Assembly (NCBI GenBank): GCA_025150425.1
Contig: CP102281.1
Location: 2,418,001 to 2,482,000, forward strand
Origin: [Eubacterium] siraeum
GTDB lineage: Bacteria; Bacillota; Clostridia; Oscillospirales; Ruminococcaceae
Reading direction: 5' to 3'
Length of the DNA stretch: 64,000 nucleotides
Part shown: in pieces, positions 9,840-19,686 of the stretch
Layout of the letters: each line of letters starts with the position of its first letter
Numbering within the stretch: position 1 is the first letter of the stretch
Notes under the pieces: model-generated
What the model was told of the DNA's origin: nothing
What the model saw: only the letters and a program-made list of their open reading frames with translations
Database searches by the model: none
Made by a program: the position numbers and the translations under genes

Positions 9840-9868
9840 TTGACAAAGGGAAAATTTGATTGTATAAT
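9840..9868 (+). promoter_or_regulatory. Consensus sigma-A promoter of the T-box/ileS unit
   Basis: TTGACA, 17 bp, TATAAT: exact consensus boxes. Transcription should start near 9875, a few bases before the T-box leader. Confidence 0.85.
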
Positions 9869-9879
9869 CAATGTGTATG

Positions 9880-10140
9880 ATATTTAAAGGCTGTGACGAG
9901 GACAGTAGTGCGGATATAAAGCCAAAGCGAGCCGACGACGGTGAGAGGTCGGTGCAGAGTTACCGTATGAATATCACCTCCAAGCTGCCCGCCGAAATTG
10001 CCGTTTAAGGCGAGAGTAGAACGGGACGTTTTTCCAACGTTAAAAGGAACGCATTTGACGGAATGACGAAACGGTGGTTATAAAGACTGTTATGAAATTA
10101 TAGTCCTTATCCTTTTCGGAGGATAGGGGCTTTTTTATTT
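9880..10140 (+). ncRNA. T-box riboswitch, isoleucine-specific
   Basis: Leader RNA that senses uncharged tRNA-Ile and controls ileS. Visible landmarks, in order: the stem I GAGGACAGUAG element (about 9898), the distal-loop GAGAGGUCGG element (about 9941), an AUC isoleucine specifier codon in the specifier loop (9973-9975), and the T-box bulge UGGU (10075-10078), complementary to an ACCA tRNA end. An intrinsic terminator follows. The gene context (ileS directly downstream) agrees with the specifier. Confidence 0.88.
10105..10136 (+). terminator. Intrinsic terminator of the T-box leader
   Basis: Stem CCTTATCC / GGATAGGG with an 8-nt loop, followed by GC and TTTTTT. It would form when tRNA-Ile is charged and stop transcription before ileS. 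Confidence 0.8.
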
Positions 10141-10259
10141 TCCGCAAACGCAAAGAATAAAATAATATGCAATGGGCTGATCCCCACCCCATATAACTTC
10201 CGGCTTTTGCCGAAGAGATTTATATGGCAAGGCGAATTGCAAAAACAGGAGGAGAAAAA

Positions 10260-13200
10260 ATGTCACTTTATGAAAAAGTACCTGCCTCGGTAAATTTTGT
10301 CGAGAGAGAAAAGCAGACAGAGAAGTTCTGGCACGACAACGACATATTCCGCAAGAGCATGGAGCAGAGAAAGGGCGACAAGACCTACACATTCTATGAC
10401 GGTCCGCCTACAGCCAACGGTAAGCCCCACATCGGTCACGTTCTTACCCGAGTTATCAAGGATATGATTCCGAGATACCGCACAATGAAGGGCTATGACG
10501 TTCCTCGTAAGGCAGGCTGGGACACTCACGGACTTCCCGTTGAGCTTGAAGTTGAGAAGATGCTCGGTCTTGACGGTAAGGATCAGATTGAAAAGTACGG
10601 ACTTGACCCGTTCATAACAAAGTGTAAGGAAAGCGTATGGAAGTACAAGGGTATGTGGGAGAATTTCTCACGCACTGTCGGCTTCTGGGCTGATATGGAC
10701 GATCCGTATGTAACATACGACAACAACTTCATCGAGTCCGAGTGGTGGGCATTAAAGCAGATATGGGAAAAGGGTCTTTTATACAAGGGCTTCAAGATAG
10801 TTCCCTACTGCCCCCGTTGCGGAACTCCGCTTTCAAGCCACGAGGTAGCTCAGGGCTATAAGGATGTAAAGGAACGTTCTGCGGTTGTACGTTTCAAGGT
10901 AAAGGACGAGGACGCTTATATCCTTGCGTGGACAACAACTCCCTGGACACTTCCCTCAAATGTTGCACTCTGCGTAAACCCCGATGAAACCTATGTAAAG
11001 GTAAAGACAGCAGACGGCTACACATATTATCTTGCAGAGGCTCTGTGCGATAAGGTACTCGGCGGCGACAAGCCCACAGCCCCCTATGAGGTAGTTGAAA
11101 AGTATATCGGTAAGGATCTTGAGGGCAAGGAGTACGAGCCTTTATTCGACTGTGCCGTTGAGATATGTGAAAAGCAGCACAAGAAGGGCTATTATGTAGT
11201 ATGCGACAACTATGTAACGCTGACAGACGGTACAGGTGTCGTTCATATTGCTCCTGCATTCGGTGAAGATGACGCTAAGGTCGGCAGAAAGTATGACCTG
11301 CCTTTCGTACAGCTTGTTGACGGCAAAGGTAATATGACCGCCGAAACACCTTACGCAGGCGTATTCGTAAAGAAAGCCGATCCTATGGTGCTTAAGGACC
11401 TTGACGAAAAGGGCTTGCTGTTTGACGCACCCAAGTTTGAGCACAGCTATCCGCACTGCTGGAGATGCGACACTCCTCTGCTGTACTATGCAAGAGAGTC
11501 GTGGTTCATCAAGATGACCGCTGTCAAGGACGACCTTATCAGAAACAACGAAACGATAAACTGGATACCCGAAAGCGTCGGCAAGAACCGTTTCGGCGAC
11601 TGGCTTGAAAATGTTCAGGACTGGGGTCTTTCAAGAAACAGATACTGGGGTACTCCTCTTAATATCTGGGAGTGCGAGTGCGGTCACAAGCACGCTATAG
11701 GCAGTATCGAGGAGCTTAAGTCAATGTCTGACAACTGCCCCGACGATATAGAGCTTCACCGTCCTTATATTGATGCGGTTACGATAAAGTGTCCTCACTG
11801 CGGTAAGCAGATGAAGAGAGTTCCCGAGGTTATCGACTGTTGGTTCGACAGCGGTTCTATGCCATTCGCACAGCATCACTATCCCTTCGAGAACAAGGAA
11901 AAGTTCGAACAGCAGTTCCCTGCTGACTTTATCTCCGAGGCAGTTGACCAGACAAGAGGCTGGTTCTACTCACTGCTCGCTATCTCAACGCTCTTATTCA
12001 ACAAGGCTCCTTACAAGAACGTTATAGTTCTCGGCCTTGTACTCGATAAAGACGGTCAGAAGATGTCAAAGTCAAAGGGCAACGCAGTAGACCCGTTCGA
12101 GTCACTGGCTGAACACGGCGCAGACGCTATACGCTGGTACTTCTATACAAACTCTGCTCCGTGGCTTCCCAACAGATTCCACGCAAAAGCAGTAAACGAG
12201 GGTCAGAGAAAGTACATTTCTACTCTGTGGAACACCTACGCATTCTACGTTCTGTACGCTAATATAGACAATTTCGACGCTACTAAGTATACGCTTGATG
12301 TTGACAAGCTCAGCGTTATGGATAAGTGGCTGTTATCAAGACTGAACACAGTTGTAGGTGAGGTTGACGATAACCTTGCAAACTACCGAATCCCCGAAGC
12401 CGCAAGAGCATTACAGGATTTCGTAGACGAGATGAGTAACTGGTATGTCCGCCGCAGCAGAGAACGCTTCTGGTCAAAGGAGCTTACACAGGATAAGATA
12501 AACGCATATATGACGCTGTACACAGCGCTCGTGACTATCGCAAAGACATCTGCTCCGATGACTCCTTTTGTATGCGACGATATTTACAGAAACCTTGTCT
12601 GCTCGCTTGACAAGAACGCACCTGTAAGCGTACATCTGTGCGACTTCCCCACAGTAGATGAAAAGCTCATAGACAGGCATCTTGAGGAAGAAATGGACAC
12701 AGTTCTGACCGTTGTAACGCTCGGACGTGCCGCAAGAAATGCCGCTAACATCAAGAACAGACAGCCTATATCAAAGATAATGGTAAAGGGTGACAAGACG
12801 CTTGAGCCTATGTATGCGGATATTGTCAAGGATGAGCTTAACATCAAGGAAATCAGCTTTATAGATAACACCGACCACTTCACAAGCTACACCTTCAAGC
12901 CCCAGCTTAAGACGCTCGGCGCTCGTTTCGGCAAGCAGATAGGCGAGGTCAGAACAAAGCTCGCTGAGGTTGACGGTCAGAAGGCTATGAATGAAATCCG
13001 TGAAACAGGCGCTATGACGCTTACGCTTTCAACAGGCGATGTTCAGATTGCAAAGGATGACCTGCTTATAGACGAGCATCAGAAGGAAGGCTATGCGGTA
13101 GTGACCGACAGAGGCTACACGGTAGTTCTTGACACAACGCTTACACCCGAGCTTATCGAAGAAGGTAACGTAAGAGAGATTGTAAGCAAGATTCAGACGA

Positions 13201-13409
13201 TGCGTAAGGACGCAGGCTTTGAGGTTATGGATCATATCGTTATCTACTGCGACGGCAGTGACAAGGTAGCCGAGATACTGACACGCAACAAGGACAGCAT
13301 CTCAGAGGATACTCTTGCAGACGATATAGTGACCGGCAAGACAGACGGATTTACAAAGGAACAGGATATAAACGGCGAGAACGTAACTCTCGGTGTAAAG
13401 AAAGTATGA
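10260..13409 (+). CDS. ileS: Isoleucyl-tRNA synthetase, eukaryote-like type
   Basis: Charges tRNA-Ile in the cytoplasm; 1049 aa. The class I signature HIGH is at residues 57-60 (TANGKPHIGHVLTR) and KMSKS at 601-605 (QKMSKSKGNAVDPF). The signature region DGPPTANGKPHIGH and WDTHGLPVELEVEK are of the IleS2/eukaryote-archaeal type rather than the common bacterial IleS1 type; the IleS2 group is typically tolerant of mupirocin, which is an inference here. A CP1 editing region and C-terminal anticodon-binding region follow the usual order. I start at the ATG preceded by AGGAGGAG, 12 codons inside the longest frame. Expression is expected to be induced by isoleucine starvation through the upstream T-box. 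The next gene overlaps by ATGA. Confidence 0.97.
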   Translation: MSLYEKVPASVNFVEREKQTEKFWHDNDIFRKSMEQRKGDKTYTFYDGPPTANGKPHIGHVLTRVIKDMIPRYRTMKGYDVPRKAGWDTHGLPVELEVEKMLGLDGKDQIEKYGLDPFITKCKESVWKYKGMWENFSRTVGFWADMDDPYVTYDNNFIESEWWALKQIWEKGLLYKGFKIVPYCPRCGTPLSSHEVAQGYKDVKERSAVVRFKVKDEDAYILAWTTTPWTLPSNVALCVNPDETYVKVKTADGYTYYLAEALCDKVLGGDKPTAPYEVVEKYIGKDLEGKEYEPLFDCAVEICEKQHKKGYYVVCDNYVTLTDGTGVVHIAPAFGEDDAKVGRKYDLPFVQLVDGKGNMTAETPYAGVFVKKADPMVLKDLDEKGLLFDAPKFEHSYPHCWRCDTPLLYYARESWFIKMTAVKDDLIRNNETINWIPESVGKNRFGDWLENVQDWGLSRNRYWGTPLNIWECECGHKHAIGSIEELKSMSDNCPDDIELHRPYIDAVTIKCPHCGKQMKRVPEVIDCWFDSGSMPFAQHHYPFENKEKFEQQFPADFISEAVDQTRGWFYSLLAISTLLFNKAPYKNVIVLGLVLDKDGQKMSKSKGNAVDPFESLAEHGADAIRWYFYTNSAPWLPNRFHAKAVNEGQRKYISTLWNTYAFYVLYANIDNFDATKYTLDVDKLSVMDKWLLSRLNTVVGEVDDNLANYRIPEAARALQDFVDEMSNWYVRRSRERFWSKELTQDKINAYMTLYTALVTIAKTSAPMTPFVCDDIYRNLVCSLDKNAPVSVHLCDFPTVDEKLIDRHLEEEMDTVLTVVTLGRAARNAANIKNRQPISKIMVKGDKTLEPMYADIVKDELNIKEISFIDNTDHFTSYTFKPQLKTLGARFGKQIGEVRTKLAEVDGQKAMNEIRETGAMTLTLSTGDVQIAKDDLLIDEHQKEGYAVVTDRGYTVVLDTTLTPELIEEGNVREIVSKIQTMRKDAGFEVMDHIVIYCDGSDKVAEILTRNKDSISEDTLADDIVTGKTDGFTKEQDINGENVTLGVKKV

Positions 13410-14029
13410 GTTTCAAGCAGACGCTGACAAATCTTTTCGGACACAATGCAGTTAAAAAAGCACTGATATGGGTGCTGGTCGTGGCTGTTGCGGTTATAGT
13501 CGTGGTTACGCAGTTTGCTTTTCCCGTAAAGGCACAATATGCGTACACACGGCTGTACAGCTACAGCGGACAGAGCTTTGACAATATGATAAAAAACGTA
13601 TACGATAAGCTGAAGGACGGCACTCACCTTGACAGTGCATCTACAAGCAAGCTGCTGAGCGACACGGATTTTGATATGACAAAATCCGAAAACTATCTGC
13701 GTGTTGAGATGGTGTTTGATTTTACAAACATCGGTATGTATAAAATAAGCAACATACAGTTCTCCATTGACGATATACCGTATGACAAACAGGCTTTTGT
13801 ACTGAAGGAAACAAACATTTCGTCAATAGACCGTTTCAACAGCAGTAAGGTTTCGCTCATATTCGTTATCGACAGGTCGGGACTTACAAACGAGGAAATA
13901 ACAAAGGCTGTAAGTTCACTCAGGATAAGCTACAAGTTCGACCGCCCCGAGCTTTTCTCATCGGGCGGAGAGATAACACTGCCCGAAACCGTACTACTAC
14001 CGTTTGACGAAGCAAAAACAGGTGGTTGA
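13406..14029 (+). CDS. Hypothetical single-pass membrane protein
   Basis: A 207-aa protein with one strong membrane segment at about residues 20-40 (ALIWVLVVAVAVIVVVTQFAF) and a predicted extracytoplasmic domain of about 165 residues without Cys pairs or a recognised motif. Its ATG overlaps the ileS stop as ATGA, so translation is probably coupled and the gene shares the T-box-controlled transcript. Family not recognised. Confidence 0.7.
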   Translation: MSFKQTLTNLFGHNAVKKALIWVLVVAVAVIVVVTQFAFPVKAQYAYTRLYSYSGQSFDNMIKNVYDKLKDGTHLDSASTSKLLSDTDFDMTKSENYLRVEMVFDFTNIGMYKISNIQFSIDDIPYDKQAFVLKETNISSIDRFNSSKVSLIFVIDRSGLTNEEITKAVSSLRISYKFDRPELFSSGGEITLPETVLLPFDEAKTGG

Positions 14030-14031
14030 GT

Positions 14032-14922
14032 ATGGCGGAAATTCTCAGTAAAATATCCCCGAAGCACAAAGGCGTGCTGTGCATTATCAGCTCCGCCTTT
14101 TGCTTTGCTTTTATGGGTGCTTTCGTAAGGCTGGCAGGCGATCTGCCGTCTGTACAAAAGAGCTTTTTCAGAAATCTTGTCGCTTTCATATTTGCGGCAG
14201 TGATACTGATAAGGCAGAAAGGCTCTTTTCTGCCGCAGAAAAAAAGCAACATCGGCGCACTGCTGATACGCTCGGTATGCGGAACGCTCGGAATACTCTG
14301 CAACTTCTATGCGGTAGACCATCTGGCATTATCTGATGCGGCAATGCTGAACAAAATGTCGCCGTTCTTCGTTATCGTATTTTCGGCACTGTTTCTTCGG
14401 GAGCGGACGAATTTAGTGCAGACGTTCGGTGTAATAGTCGCATTTGCAGGAAGTCTGCTTATAATAAAGCCGAGCCTTGCAAATCTGGAGCTTGTGCCGT
14501 CACTGCTCGGTTTTCTCGGCGGTATGGGCGCAGGTGCGGCTTATACGGCGGTAAGGTGGCTCGGCATCAGAGGCGAAAAAGGACCTTATATCGTGTTCTT
14601 CTTCTCGGGCTTCTCCTGCCTTGTAACATTGCCGTTTTTACTGTTCGATTTTCACGTTATGACGTGGCAGCAGTGGCTCGTCCTGCTCGGCGCCGGACTT
14701 GCGGCGGCAGGCGGTCAGTTCAGCATCACGGCGGCATATAAATTCGCTCCTGCAAAGGAAATATCGGTATACGATTATTCGCAGATAATCTTTTCGGCAC
14801 TGCTCGGATTTATCTTGTTCTCACAATTGCCGGACATATGGAGCTTTATCGGATATGTGGTAATATGCGGCGTAGGCGTTGCGATGTTTCTCTATAACAA
14901 CCGCAGGGATAAAAATCCTTGA
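14032..14922 (+). CDS. EamA/DMT-family membrane transporter
   Basis: A 296-aa integral membrane protein with about ten hydrophobic segments arranged as two EamA repeats; the first includes FAFMGAFVRLAGDLPSVQK and a central loop near the midpoint. DMT permeases export or import small metabolites; the substrate cannot be read from sequence. I choose the ATG at 14032, six bases after AGGTGG, over a TTG at 14026 that directly abuts that ribosome site. It closes the ileS transcription unit by position; the following gene has its own strong promoter. Confidence 0.85.
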   Translation: MAEILSKISPKHKGVLCIISSAFCFAFMGAFVRLAGDLPSVQKSFFRNLVAFIFAAVILIRQKGSFLPQKKSNIGALLIRSVCGTLGILCNFYAVDHLALSDAAMLNKMSPFFVIVFSALFLRERTNLVQTFGVIVAFAGSLLIIKPSLANLELVPSLLGFLGGMGAGAAYTAVRWLGIRGEKGPYIVFFFSGFSCLVTLPFLLFDFHVMTWQQWLVLLGAGLAAAGGQFSITAAYKFAPAKEISVYDYSQIIFSALLGFILFSQLPDIWSFIGYVVICGVGVAMFLYNNRRDKNP

Positions 14923-14952
14923 CGGAAAATTAAGAACTGTTAACAGAAAATA

Positions 14953-14981
14953 TTGACACCGGTGTACTGATGTGGTATACT
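14953..14981 (+). promoter_or_regulatory. Sigma-A promoter of the Asn-rich protein gene
   Basis: TTGACA, 17 bp, TATACT, 59 bp before the start codon. Confidence 0.8.
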
Positions 14982-15040
14982 GAAAAAAGATACACAAGTA
15001 AGTAAAGTGTGTCACTTATTGAAAAAAGAGGTATGAAATT

Positions 15041-15475
15041 ATGAAAACAGCGGCACAGGTATTTATTATTTTAAGTATGGTCTGCGGATTCTGGATGATA
15101 CTTCCGCTTATTTTCGGCGGTATCGCATTAAGCCAGATGAGCAAGGGGCAGAGACCTTCAACAGGCATAAGCGTTTGTGTTCTGTTGTTCTGCAGCTTTG
15201 TAGGCGGTATCCTTCTTCTTTGCGCAAAGGATGAGGACTTCTACAAGCCCGGTATGAACTACGGCTACAATCCCAACATGAACAACGGTTATAACCCCAA
15301 CATGAACAACGGTTACAACCCCAACATGAATAACGGCTACAATGCCAATATGAACAACACCTATAACCCCAACGCAAGCACGGGCTACAGCAACGCAAAT
15401 TACGCTACACCCGTTAACAACACTACTGCAGAAACCACAAACAACAACTTCAACAATAACGGTATTCAGCAGTAA
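15041..15475 (+). CDS. Two-pass membrane protein with Asn-rich YNPNMNNG repeats
   Basis: A 144-aa protein. Two membrane segments occupy about residues 5-30 and 42-62 (VFIILSMVCGFWMILPLIFG; ISVCVLLFCSFVGGILLLC), with a short polar QMSKGQRPS link. The remainder is a low-complexity hydrophilic tail with four to five copies of an 8-residue unit YNPNMNNG, then a Thr/Asn tail. The two-helix part resembles DUF4190-like proteins, but the assignment is weak. The gene stands alone between its own promoter and an intrinsic terminator. Function unknown. Confidence 0.75.
   Translation: MKTAAQVFIILSMVCGFWMILPLIFGGIALSQMSKGQRPSTGISVCVLLFCSFVGGILLLCAKDEDFYKPGMNYGYNPNMNNGYNPNMNNGYNPNMNNGYNANMNNTYNPNASTGYSNANYATPVNNTTAETTNNNFNNNGIQQ
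15263..15358 (+). repeat. 24-bp coding tandem repeat, four copies
   Basis: Four successive 24-bp units encode the 8-residue YNPNMNNG repeat, with mostly synonymous differences and a degenerate fifth unit. Copy number may vary between strains. Confidence 0.85.
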
Positions 15476-15494
15476 GACCAAAGATAAATAAATC

Positions 15495-15533
15495 AGCTGT
15501 GACGGAAAGTAATATTCCGTCACAGCTTCTTTT
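15495..15533 (+). terminator. Intrinsic terminator after the Asn-rich gene
   Basis: 13-bp stem AGCTGTGACGGAA with 7-nt loop followed by TCTTTTT. Confidence 0.85.
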
Positions 15534-15546
15534 TATGCATATAAAT

Positions 15547-15571
15547 CAGCCGCAGTTTTCACTGCGGCTGA
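15547..15571. terminator. Hairpin after leuB, likely terminator
   Basis: Stem CAGCCGCAG/CTGCGGCTG with a short loop lies between the convergent Asn-rich gene and leuB. On the minus strand the tail is ATTTATAT, so it most likely ends the leu operon. Confidence 0.6.
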
Positions 15572-15579
15572 AATTATTG

Positions 15580-16662
15580 TTATATATTCTCTGCTATCTT
15601 GTCGCCCATCTCCGAGCAGGACAGCTTTGTCATACCCTCGCTCATAATATCGCCTGTGCGGAAACCGTCCTTCAACACCTTACTTACTGCATTTTCAACT
15701 GCGTCAGCTTCCTTCACCATATCAAAGCTGTAACGGAGCATCATTGCGGCTGAAAGTATGGTAGCTATCGGGTTTGCCTTGTTCTGACCTGCAATGTCGG
15801 GAGCAGAACCGCCGCTCGGCTCATACAGACCGAACTTTGTTTCGTTCATGCTGGCAGAGGGGAGCATACCGATAGAGCCTGTAATCATGCTTGCCTCGTC
15901 CGACAGAATATCACCGAACATATTTTCCGTTACCATAACGTCAAACTGTGCAGGGTCCTTTACAAGCTGCATTGCGCTGTTGTCAACGAGCATATGCTCA
16001 AGAGTAACCTCGGGATAATCCTTTGCCACTTCGGTAACGACCTTTCTCCACAGCCTTGAAGAATCAAGAACGTTAGCCTTGTCAACGCTTGTTACCTTCT
16101 TTCTTCTCTTCATCGCAACGTCAAATGCCTTGATTGCGATTCTGCGGATCTCGTCTTCGCTGTATGTAAGCGTGTCGGTAGCTGTCATAACGCCGTTTAC
16201 TTCTTCGGTCTTTCTTGCGCCGAAGTAAAGACCGCCGGTAAGTTCACGCATAATGAGCATATCGAAGCCCTTTGCGCTTATCTCTGTCTTTAAGGGGCAA
16301 GCGCCTGCAAGCTCCGGATAAAGCAGGCAGGGACGAAGATTTGCAAACAGTCCGAGTGCTTTTCTTATACCGAGCAGACCTGCCTCGGGACGCAGATTTG
16401 CAGGGAGCTTATACCACGGCGATGTTGTCGTATCACCGCCGATAGAACCCATAAGCACAGCGTCTGACGCTTTGCAGGCGGCTATCGTTTCATCGGTCAG
16501 CGGTACGCCGTTTGCGTCAATAGAGCATCCGCCCATAAGAAGCTGTGTGTAGTTGAACTTGTGACCGAACTTTTCTGCCACCTTATCAAGCACCTTCATG
16601 CTTTCGGTAACTATCTCAGGACCTATTCCGTCGCCCTTGATAACGGCAATATTCTTTTCCAT
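15580..16662 (-). CDS. leuB: 3-isopropylmalate dehydrogenase
   Basis: Oxidatively decarboxylates 3-isopropylmalate to 2-ketoisocaproate using NAD in leucine synthesis. The 360-aa protein has the family N-terminus [14 protein letters not shown], the [10 protein letters not shown] substrate-binding segment (about residue 135), the [11 protein letters not shown] region and the [14 protein letters not shown] motif. Full length with no lesions. AAAGGATATTACCT precedes the ATG. It is the last gene of the ilvB-to-leuB operon. Confidence 0.97.
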   Translation of the reverse strand: MEKNIAVIKGDGIGPEIVTESMKVLDKVAEKFGHKFNYTQLLMGGCSIDANGVPLTDETIAACKASDAVLMGSIGGDTTTSPWYKLPANLRPEAGLLGIRKALGLFANLRPCLLYPELAGACPLKTEISAKGFDMLIMRELTGGLYFGARKTEEVNGVMTATDTLTYSEDEIRRIAIKAFDVAMKRRKKVTSVDKANVLDSSRLWRKVVTEVAKDYPEVTLEHMLVDNSAMQLVKDPAQFDVMVTENMFGDILSDEASMITGSIGMLPSASMNETKFGLYEPSGGSAPDIAGQNKANPIATILSAAMMLRYSFDMVKEADAVENAVSKVLKDGFRTGDIMSEGMTKLSCSEMGDKIAENI

Positions 16663-16684
16663 AGGTAATATCCTTTCTCTGAGC

Positions 16685-17050
16685 TTAAAGCTCTATTTTG
16701 TATAAAGCGGATTTTCCCTCCGCCTTTTCAAAGCCGAATCTGACAAGAAATCGTACTGCATCCTCGCTGTCGGGGGTCGCTACGGCATACTTATATCCGC
16801 AGGCACGCATCGTTCTGAGCGTGTGGTTCAGCAGTTTTCTGGCAACGCCGTAATGCCTTTCTTCCTCGCAGACAAACAGCTTCTCCAGTCTGACCTCTTT
16901 GTTCAGGCTGTCGGGTATTTCTGTTGTTATGCAGACAGCAGACAGCACATCATCCGTATAAAGTCCGAAGCCGTGCATTCCGCCCGATGTATTGTTAAAA
17001 CCCTGCTCTTGCAGTTCGCTGTCCGATAACGCTTTTATATCTACCCTCAT
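16685..17050 (-). CDS. GNAT-family N-acetyltransferase
   Basis: A 121-aa single-domain protein. The acetyl-CoA binding segment is seen as [20 protein letters not shown], with the V/I-x-x-x-x-R/Q-x-x-G/A pattern slightly altered (RHYGVA), followed by the beta5-alpha4 region [21 protein letters not shown]. The substrate is unknown. It sits between leuD and leuB with short spacers (21 and 22 bp), so it is cotranscribed with leucine genes without an obvious pathway link. The ribosome site is weak. Confidence 0.8.
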   Translation of the reverse strand: MRVDIKALSDSELQEQGFNNTSGGMHGFGLYTDDVLSAVCITTEIPDSLNKEVRLEKLFVCEEERHYGVARKLLNHTLRTMRACGYKYAVATPDSEDAVRFLVRFGFEKAEGKSALYKIEL

Positions 17051-17071
17051 AGCATAACGCTTTCTGCGGTC

Positions 17072-17554
17072 TTACTTCTTTAAGGAGTTCAGCAGGCCGC
17101 CCTTGTTGATTATATCCTTGATGAATTCGGGGAAAGGCTCAGCCTTGTATGTACAGCCCTTCGTCACATTTGTTATAACTCCCGTATCAAAGTCAACCTC
17201 GACCTCATTGCCGTTCTCAATATCCTTGGCAGCCTCGTCGCACTCTAAGATTGCAAGTCCGATATTGATAGCGTTGCGGTAGAATATTCTTGCAAATGTG
17301 CTTGCGATAACGCAGGAAATTCCGCTTGCCTTGATTGCGATAGGTGCGTGTTCTCTTGAGCTTCCGCAGCCGAAATTCATATTAGCGACTATAATGTCGC
17401 CCTCTTTGACGTTCTTTACAAAGTCCTTGTCTATGTCCTCCATACAGTGACTTGCAAGCTCCTTGTGGTCGGCTGTATTAAGGTATCTTGCAGGAATGAT
17501 AACGTCGGTATCAACGTTGTCACCGTATTTGTGTACTGTACCGTGTGCCTTCAT
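17072..17554 (-). CDS. leuD: 3-isopropylmalate dehydratase small subunit
   Basis: Small swivelling subunit of isopropylmalate isomerase, acting with LeuC. At 160 aa it is the short type found in clostridia and archaea. Motifs include [17 protein letters not shown] near the N-terminus and the substrate loop [12 protein letters not shown] (about residue 60). I start at the ATG preceded by AAAGGA; a longer frame would add nine unsupported residues. Part of the ilv-leu operon. Confidence 0.95.
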   Translation of the reverse strand: MKAHGTVHKYGDNVDTDVIIPARYLNTADHKELASHCMEDIDKDFVKNVKEGDIIVANMNFGCGSSREHAPIAIKASGISCVIASTFARIFYRNAINIGLAILECDEAAKDIENGNEVEVDFDTGVITNVTKGCTYKAEPFPEFIKDIINKGGLLNSLKK

Positions 17555-17570
17555 ATATGTCTGTCCTTTC

Positions 17571-17873
17571 TTATATTTCAAAATCTACGCAGCTGCGTCT
17601 TGCCGTATAAGGTCTTACCGTGCTGTCGGCTACCTTAACGTGTTCGGGGTGGGTGGAATATCCCTTTAATGCTTCTGCACTTTCGAATGTGCTGTCAAGC
17701 ATAAGGTCGCCCGTAGAAGAACCGAGAATATCGGTTATGACTTTGATTTCAAGAAGTCCGTCTATCTTGCCTGCAAGGCTTTCAAGCCCCTGCTTTATAA
17801 GACGGCATCTTTCCTTCTTTTCTTCAGCCGAAAGCTCGTCCTTCAGGTTCCAGATTATTATATGCTTTACCAT
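17571..17873 (-). CDS. Dabb (stress-responsive A/B barrel) domain protein
   Basis: A 100-aa protein matching the dimeric alpha/beta-barrel pattern: [10 protein letters not shown] at the N-terminus, a central LLEIKVITD strand, [17 protein letters not shown] and the HPEHVKV motif. Family members are small dimeric proteins of mixed or unknown activity. It is placed between leuC (10 bp upstream) and leuD (16 bp downstream), so it is expressed with isopropylmalate isomerase; whether it helps that enzyme is speculation. Confidence 0.85.
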   Translation of the reverse strand: MVKHIIIWNLKDELSAEEKKERCRLIKQGLESLAGKIDGLLEIKVITDILGSSTGDLMLDSTFESAEALKGYSTHPEHVKVADSTVRPYTARRSCVDFEI

Positions 17874-17882
17874 ATTCTCACC

Positions 17883-19139
17883 TTACTTTATGCCTGTTAT
17901 CTTACCTGCTATAGCACTTGCCGCCGCAACTGCCGGGCTTGCAAGATAAACCTCGCTGTCAACGTGTCCCATTCTTCCTACAAAGTTTCTGTTTGTGGTG
18001 GAAATAGCACGTTCTCCTGCCGCCAGTATACCCATATGGCCGCCGAGGCAAGGACCGCAGGTAGGAGTAGAAAGCACACAGCCTGCATTTACAAATATCT
18101 CTGCAAGACCTTCCTTTATGCACTGGAGATATACCTTCTGAGTGCCGGGAATTACGATACATCTTACACCCTTTGCAATATGCTTACCCTTGAGAATCTC
18201 AGCGGCGATACGCATATCGCTTATTCTGCCGTTTGTACATGAACCTATAACTGCCTGGTCAATCTTTATATCCTCTGTAATCTCGTCAACGGTCTTTGTG
18301 TTTTCGGGCAGATGAGGGAATGAAACCGTCTGCTTTACGGTTGACAGGTCAATGTCGATAACTCTTGAATATACTGCGTCCTCGTCAGCCTTGAATATAT
18401 CAAAGTCACGGTCTGCTCTTTCCTTCATATATGCCATTGTTATCTCGTCAACTTCAAATATACCGTTCTTTGCGCCGGCTTCAATAGCCATATTGGCAAT
18501 GCAAAGTCTGTCGTCTATCGAAAGGCTCTTCAAACCATCGCCGGTAAATTCCATAGACTGATACAGTGCGCCGTCAACGCCTATCATACCGATTATGTGA
18601 AGAATAACGTCCTTGCCGCTTACATACTTGTTAAGCTTTCCTGTAAGATTGAACTTTATAGCTGAGGGAACCTTAAACCACGCCTCGCCTGTTGCCATGC
18701 CTGCCGCCATATCGGTCGAGCCTACGCCTGTTGAGAATGCGCCGAGTGCGCCGTATGTACAGGTGTGGCTGTCTGCGCCTATGCACAGCTCGCCCGGACC
18801 TATAAGACCTTTTTCGGGAAGAAGTGCGTGTTCGATGCCCATTTCGCCTACATCGTAATAATTTGTAATATCGTACTTTCCTGCGAACTCTCTGCACTGC
18901 TTGCACTGAGTAGCCGCCTTGATATCCTTGTTCGGTGTGAAGTGATCCATTACAAGAGAAATCTTATCCTTGTTGAATATGCCGCCGAAGCCTGCCTTGT
19001 TGAACTCGTTTATCGCAACGGGGCTTGTAATATCGTTACCGAGTACCATATCCAGCTTTGCTCTTATAAGCTGTCCCTCTCTTACGCTTTCAAGTCCTGC
19101 GTGCTTTGCCAGTATCTTCTGGCTCATTGTCATGCCCAT
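17883..19139 (-). CDS. leuC: 3-isopropylmalate dehydratase large subunit
   Basis: Aconitase-family subunit that isomerises 2- to 3-isopropylmalate with LeuD. The 418-aa length fits the short, clostridial/archaeal type. The [4Fe-4S] cysteines are visible in IGSCTNGR (about residue 297) and [10 protein letters not shown] (about 355-364). Other signatures are [21 protein letters not shown] and the [11 protein letters not shown]-terminal segment. AGGCAGGA precedes the first of three closely spaced ATG codons, so the start could shift by up to four codons. Confidence 0.96.
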   Translation of the reverse strand: MGMTMSQKILAKHAGLESVREGQLIRAKLDMVLGNDITSPVAINEFNKAGFGGIFNKDKISLVMDHFTPNKDIKAATQCKQCREFAGKYDITNYYDVGEMGIEHALLPEKGLIGPGELCIGADSHTCTYGALGAFSTGVGSTDMAAGMATGEAWFKVPSAIKFNLTGKLNKYVSGKDVILHIIGMIGVDGALYQSMEFTGDGLKSLSIDDRLCIANMAIEAGAKNGIFEVDEITMAYMKERADRDFDIFKADEDAVYSRVIDIDLSTVKQTVSFPHLPENTKTVDEITEDIKIDQAVIGSCTNGRISDMRIAAEILKGKHIAKGVRCIVIPGTQKVYLQCIKEGLAEIFVNAGCVLSTPTCGPCLGGHMGILAAGERAISTTNRNFVGRMGHVDSEVYLASPAVAAASAIAGKITGIK

Positions 19140-19198
19140 GTGTTGTCCTGCCTTTCTTCTGCCGCTCGTTACAAGCTGTGCCTTATGATTTGTTTACG

Positions 19199-19672
19199 TT
19201 AATCACGTTCAAGTGCCGAAATACCCGTTCTTACAATCTCTTTTACTCCGTAGGGCTGGAGAAGTCCTATGAACGAATCTATCTTCTCGGGTTCGCCCGT
19301 AAGCTCAAGCATAAGCCTGCTCTCCGCTACGTTTACGACCTTCGCTCTGAAAAGATTTGCAATCTCTATCACAGGCTGACGTGACGCAGGGCCGTTGCCG
19401 ACCTTCATAATGATATGCTCACGGCATACAGCGTTATGCAGTACCTTGACCTCCGATACATCGTAGAGCTTGCGGAGCTGTTTTACCAGCTGTTCCATCA
19501 CGCCCTCGTCGCCGTCTGCAACTATTGTCATACGGGAAATACCGAGGTTTTCGGTTTCCGCAACGTTAAGACTTATTATATTATATCCTCTGCGGCTGAA
19601 CAGACCCGTTACTCTGCCGAGTACGCCGATACCGTTGTTTACGCAGACGGAAATTACGTTTCTCTCTGTCAT
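19199..19672 (-). CDS. ilvN: Acetolactate synthase regulatory subunit
   Basis: Small subunit that binds the catalytic subunit and confers valine feedback. It has 157 aa with an N-terminal ACT domain (VISVCVNNGIGVLGRVTGLF, residues 5-24, then RGYNIISLNVAETE) and the C-terminal ALS-SS domain ending at GISALERD. GGAGG precedes the ATG. It starts 14 bp after ilvB ends; a 59-bp spacer separates it from leuC. Confidence 0.96.
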   Translation of the reverse strand: MTERNVISVCVNNGIGVLGRVTGLFSRRGYNIISLNVAETENLGISRMTIVADGDEGVMEQLVKQLRKLYDVSEVKVLHNAVCREHIIMKVGNGPASRQPVIEIANLFRAKVVNVAESRLMLELTGEPEKIDSFIGLLQPYGVKEIVRTGISALERD

Positions 19673-19686
19673 TTTTCTGCCTCCGT

